A model generated the notes under the pieces. That model was given only the letters and a program-made list of their open reading frames with translations, was not told the DNA's origin and searched no databases. From assembly GCF_009852415.1 (NCBI RefSeq), contig NZ_WOXS01000002.1, forward strand, positions 4,876,001 through 4,940,000: a stretch of DNA of 64,000 bases. Direction: 5' to 3'. This stretch comes from Streptomyces sp. Tu 3180 (lineage in GTDB: Bacteria > Actinomycetota > Actinomycetes > Streptomycetales > Streptomycetaceae). How positions within the stretch are numbered: the stretch's first letter is position 1; every line of letters begins with the position of its first letter. The position numbers and the translations under genes were made by a program. Of this stretch, positions 61,386 through 64,000 are shown one piece after another.

Positions 61386-62332
61386 ATGGTCAGCTCATCC
61401 CATGAGGCCCTGCACCGGATCTTCCAGCAGGACCCGGGCCTCTTCGCCCGCGCCGCCAGGAATCTCGGCGTCTCCTTCCCCCCACCCGTCTCCAGCTCCG
61501 AGCTCTCCACCGACCTCACGGAGACCCAGCCCCTGGAGCGCCGGGTGGACACGCTGCTGCGGATGGACACCGAGGACGGCAGCTTCCTCCTCGCGGTGGA
61601 GTCACAGGGGGAACCGGACTCGCGCAAGCCTGCGAGCTGGGCGTACTACCTCTCGTACGCGTACGCCAAGTACCGCGTTCCGCCGGTACTCCTCGTCGTC
61701 TGCGCGGACCGGGGACGGCCGCCTGGGCGGCCCACCAGGTCGACATCGGACCGCCGCAGTGGCCCTCGCTCACCCTGCGGCCCCTGGTCCTGGGCCCCGA
61801 CGATCTCCCGGTGATCGACAGTCCCGACGAGGCCGCCCGCGACATCCCCCTCACGGTGCTGTCCGCGGCTCTGCACCGCCGTGACCCGGACGCCGATGCC
61901 ATACTGAACGCGCTGGCAAAGGCACTGAAGGGCCTGTCGGCCGACGACGAGAGCGCTGCAGGCACATTCATCGAGCTCATGGAACAAGGCCTCGGCAAGA
62001 CGCCGGCCGCAGATCTCTGGAGGCATCTCAGGGCCGTCGACCTCTCCTTCTTCCAGTCGGAAACCGCTCAGAGGCCCCGGGCGGAGGGCCGTGAGAAAGG
62101 CCGGGAAGAGGGCCGGGAAGAAGGCCGGGAAGAGGGTCTGGCCGAGGGCCGGGCGAAGGACCTCTTGCTCCTGCTGAGTCATCGGGGCGTCGAGGTCTCC
62201 GGAGAGGACCGGGAACGCATCGTCGGCTGCGGTGATCCCGACGTGCTGGGGTTCTGGTTCACACGGGCCCTCACGGCCGCGTCGACGGCGGAGACCTTCG
62301 CGTCGGACGGGGGGACCGGGTCCGCGGGCTGA
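61386..62332 (+). pseudogene. Rpn-family (PD-(D/E)xK nuclease / transposase-like) gene with a frameshift
   Basis: The two frames 61386-61814 and 61811-62332 together spell one protein of the Rpn/YhgA-like type. The N-terminus MVSSSHEALHRIFQQDPGLF and LAVESQGEPDSRKPASWAYY hold the ExQ nuclease-like motif; the frame moves by -1 near 61705-61720 (one base missing after the codons for VCADR), after which AAWAAHQVDIGPPQWPSLTL continues. The C-terminal coiled region is a GREKGREEGREEGREEG repeat. If the sequence is right the gene is broken; a sequencing error in a G-rich run is possible. Confidence 0.75.
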
Positions 62333-62598
62333 TGGACCTTTCCCTGTTCCAGTCGCAGACCGCTCAGAGGCTCCGGGCGGAGGGCCGGGCCCAGGCACGA
62401 CGCGAAAGCGTGCTGCTCCTGCTCGAGCACCGGGGCGTCCATGTGTCCGAGGAGGAGCGGGAGCGCATCAACGGCTGCCGGGACCTCGGCACGCTGGGCG
62501 TCTGGTTCACGAGGGCCGTCACCGCCACCTCGGCAGCCGATGTCCTCGTGGCCGAAGGGCCCTGGGACGGCTCGTGCGCGAGGGGGAGCGGCTCCTGA
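62332..62598 (+). pseudogene. Partial duplication of the Rpn-like C-terminus
   Basis: An 88-residue frame whose start DLSLFQSQTAQRLRAEGRAQ and middle LLLLEHRGVHVSEEERERIN match the C-terminal third of the preceding gene (DLSFFQSETAQRPRAEGRE, LLLSHRGVEVSGEDRERIV). The nuclease part is absent. It overlaps the upstream stop by one base (ATG at 62332). Probably a remnant from tandem duplication, although a small expressed protein cannot be excluded. Confidence 0.6.
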
Positions 62599-62713
62599 GG
62601 GCGGGGAGCGGTACGCGGTGGCGTCCTGGCCGGTCGGACGCCGATGCCGACGACCGGTGCCCCGGCCCGGTGATCGCCGGGCCGGGGCGGGGCGGGACGG
62701 GGTCAGGTGTGGC

Positions 62714-64000
62714 TCACACGCGCTGCCACAGCGCCGGGACGTTCGGGGGCTCCCAGCCGGTCCGGGCCTGGTGGCCCTGGAGGCAGCGGTAGGTGGCGCC
62801 GCCGTAGGTCACCGTGTCGCCCGGCCGGTGGACGGTGCCGGCCGACCAGGTGCCGCCCGGCTCCTCGGGCGGCTCCTCGCCGCCGTCGCCGTTCGTCTTC
62901 AGGGTGAGGCCGTAGTTCTGGAGCAGCGGGTTGATCGGCTGGAAGAAGGTCGTGCCGCCGCTGCCGCAGTTGCCCGAGCCGCCCGAGGTGACGCCCTGGG
63001 CCTGGCTGCCGGAGAGGTAGGAACCGCCCGAGTCGCCCGGCTCGGCGCACACCGAGGTGCGGGTGACACCGGTGAGGGTGCCCTCGGGGTAGGTCACGCT
63101 GGTGTCGTGCTGCTGGACGGTGCCGCAGTGCCAGCCGGTGGTGGAGCCGGAGCGGCACACCGAGGAGCCGACCGGCGCCTGTGCGGACCCGGTGACCTGG
63201 ACGTTCCGGCCGCCGGCGCCCCTGACGTACGGCGTCGCCGTCCACTGCGCGTTGGTGGCCACCCACGCCATGTCGCGGCCGGGGAAGACCGAGCCCTGGA
63301 AGGTGCCCTGGGCCACCCGGTTGTGGCCGCTGGTGCCCGCCCCGGCCCGTTCGCAGTGTCCGGCCGTGGCGTAGCCCTGCTGGGTGCCCCTGGTGACGGG
63401 GAAGCCGATCGAGCAGCGGCCGCTGGTGCCGATGTGGTACGCCTCGCCGCCCCGCAGGTCGTACAGCGCGCGGGGCCGTTCGGCCGACGTCTCGATCCGG
63501 GCCAGGGAGCCGTCGACGCCCGCCGCCGACAGCAGGGCGCGGGCCGCGGACGGCCGTACCGCCTGCACCACGACCGCGTTCGTGCGGACGTCGACGTACC
63601 GGACCGGCGTGTCCGTGCCGCCCTTCCGTGCCACCGCCCGGTCCAGGCGCGCCCTGGCGGCGTCCAGGTCGGCCAGGGAGTGGCGTACGACGGTGGCCTC
63701 GGCACCCCGTGCCTCGATGACCGGTACGGCGTCGGCGTCCGTCGTCGCCACGGTCAGGGTTCCGGACTCGGCGCCGCGCACCCAGGCGCCCGCGAAGTCA
63801 CCGCCGAGCGCGATCCGCAGGCGGCCCGCCGTGGCCCCGGCCTCCGCCTCGTTGGCCAGCCGCCGCCCGGCCTGTCCCCGGTCCAGGCCGAGGTCGCGTT
63901 CCATGGCCTCGAGCAGGGCGGGCGGGGCGGCGTCGGTGCGCAGCGTCTCGGCGGCCGAGGGCGCGGCGGGAGGCGCGGCGGCGGCCGGCCCGGCGCTCGC
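62714..64000 (-). CDS. Streptogrisin C-like secreted serine protease (partial)
   Basis: The N-terminal end lies beyond the right edge. Visible are an alpha-lytic-type prodomain, then a chymotrypsin-fold protease with His in TAGHCERAG, Asp in GRDMAWV and Ser in CAEPGDSGGSYL, a Gly/Glu/Pro linker, and a C-terminal chitin-binding-type domain (WSAGTVHRPGDTVTYGGATY and CLQGHQARTGWEPPNVPALW). This order is that of streptogrisin C (SGPC). It is exported and self-processed; the binding domain suggests action on chitin or cell-wall surfaces. Confidence 0.92.
   Translation of the reverse strand, partial: ASAGPAAAAPPAAPSAAETLRTDAAPPALLEAMERDLGLDRGQAGRRLANEAEAGATAGRLRIALGGDFAGAWVRGAESGTLTVATTDADAVPVIEARGAEATVVRHSLADLDAARARLDRAVARKGGTDTPVRYVDVRTNAVVVQAVRPSAARALLSAAGVDGSLARIETSAERPRALYDLRGGEAYHIGTSGRCSIGFPVTRGTQQGYATAGHCERAGAGTSGHNRVAQGTFQGSVFPGRDMAWVATNAQWTATPYVRGAGGRNVQVTGSAQAPVGSSVCRSGSTTGWHCGTVQQHDTSVTYPEGTLTGVTRTSVCAEPGDSGGSYLSGSQAQGVTSGGSGNCGSGGTTFFQPINPLLQNYGLTLKTNGDGGEEPPEEPGGTWSAGTVHRPGDTVTYGGATYRCLQGHQARTGWEPPNVPALWQRV

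Overview
The window is chromosomal DNA of a Streptomyces or a very close relative. The evidence is the high GC content, the many GTG and TTG starts with 4-base stop/start overlaps, and a gene order that as far as I remember follows the conserved Streptomyces core: nuo cluster, htpX, yajQ, tRNA-Tyr, tRNA-Thr/Met, rpmG, murB, aspC, tRNA-Trp, secE, nusG, rplKA, rplJL, rpoBC, rpsLG, fusA, tuf. Family and species statements come from reading motifs and from memory; no database search was run.

Layout. (1) 1-9048: end of a type-I NADH dehydrogenase operon (nuoC tail, then nuoH-I-J-K-L-M-N, nearly all overlapping by 1-4 bases). NuoC carries a long repetitive low-complexity tail. (2) 9313-13392: htpX, a YccF membrane protein, a small unknown gene, an amino-acid permease and yajQ. 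(3) 13629-30286: tRNA-Tyr with an integrated actinomycete integrative and conjugative element (AICE), bounded by 55-bp direct repeats of the tRNA 3' half and about 16.6 kb long. I recall the SLP1 element of S. coelicolor using the same tRNA-Tyr site. Its backbone, read mostly leftward, has an integrase, a small excisionase, an iteron-like TGACGC array, a P-loop replication protein, a primase-polymerase, a solitary cytosine methylase, an FtsK/TraB-type translocase, and a tightly overlapped operon of small transfer and membrane genes. A KorSA-like GntR regulator with a large palindromic operator, followed by a YdcF-family gene, is read rightward. Between the regulator and the right end is cargo of visibly lower GC: a ComF-like phosphoribosyltransferase with a DprA-like gene, then a McrB-N/DUF3883 nuclease-like gene whose stop codon lies inside the attachment core.

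(4) 30405-42209: chromosomal genes: an oxidoreductase, an amidohydrolase, tRNA-Thr and tRNA-Met, rpmG, a pair of MaoC hotdog dehydratase subunits, two TetR regulators with clear palindromic operators (one beside an MFS exporter, one divergent from an NAD-binding protein), murB, an adenosine deaminase-type gene and aspC. (5) 42493-61201: the transcription-translation block. tRNA-Trp, secE-nusG, rplK-rplA, a lipoprotein gene, rplJ-rplL with an L10-type leader, rpoB-rpoC, a DUF1707 membrane protein, rpsL-rpsG-fusA and tuf. These are separated by strong hairpin terminators and several recognisable promoters. (6) 61386-64000: a frameshifted Rpn-type nuclease gene followed by a partial duplication of its C-terminus, then the larger part of a streptogrisin C-like secreted protease running off the right edge.

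The most unusual material is in the AICE: the DprA/phosphoribosyltransferase pair and the McrB-N nuclease as candidate defence cargo, a cluster of strong hairpins including a tRNA-like T-arm fold upstream of the transfer operon, and the iteron array between xis and the replication genes.
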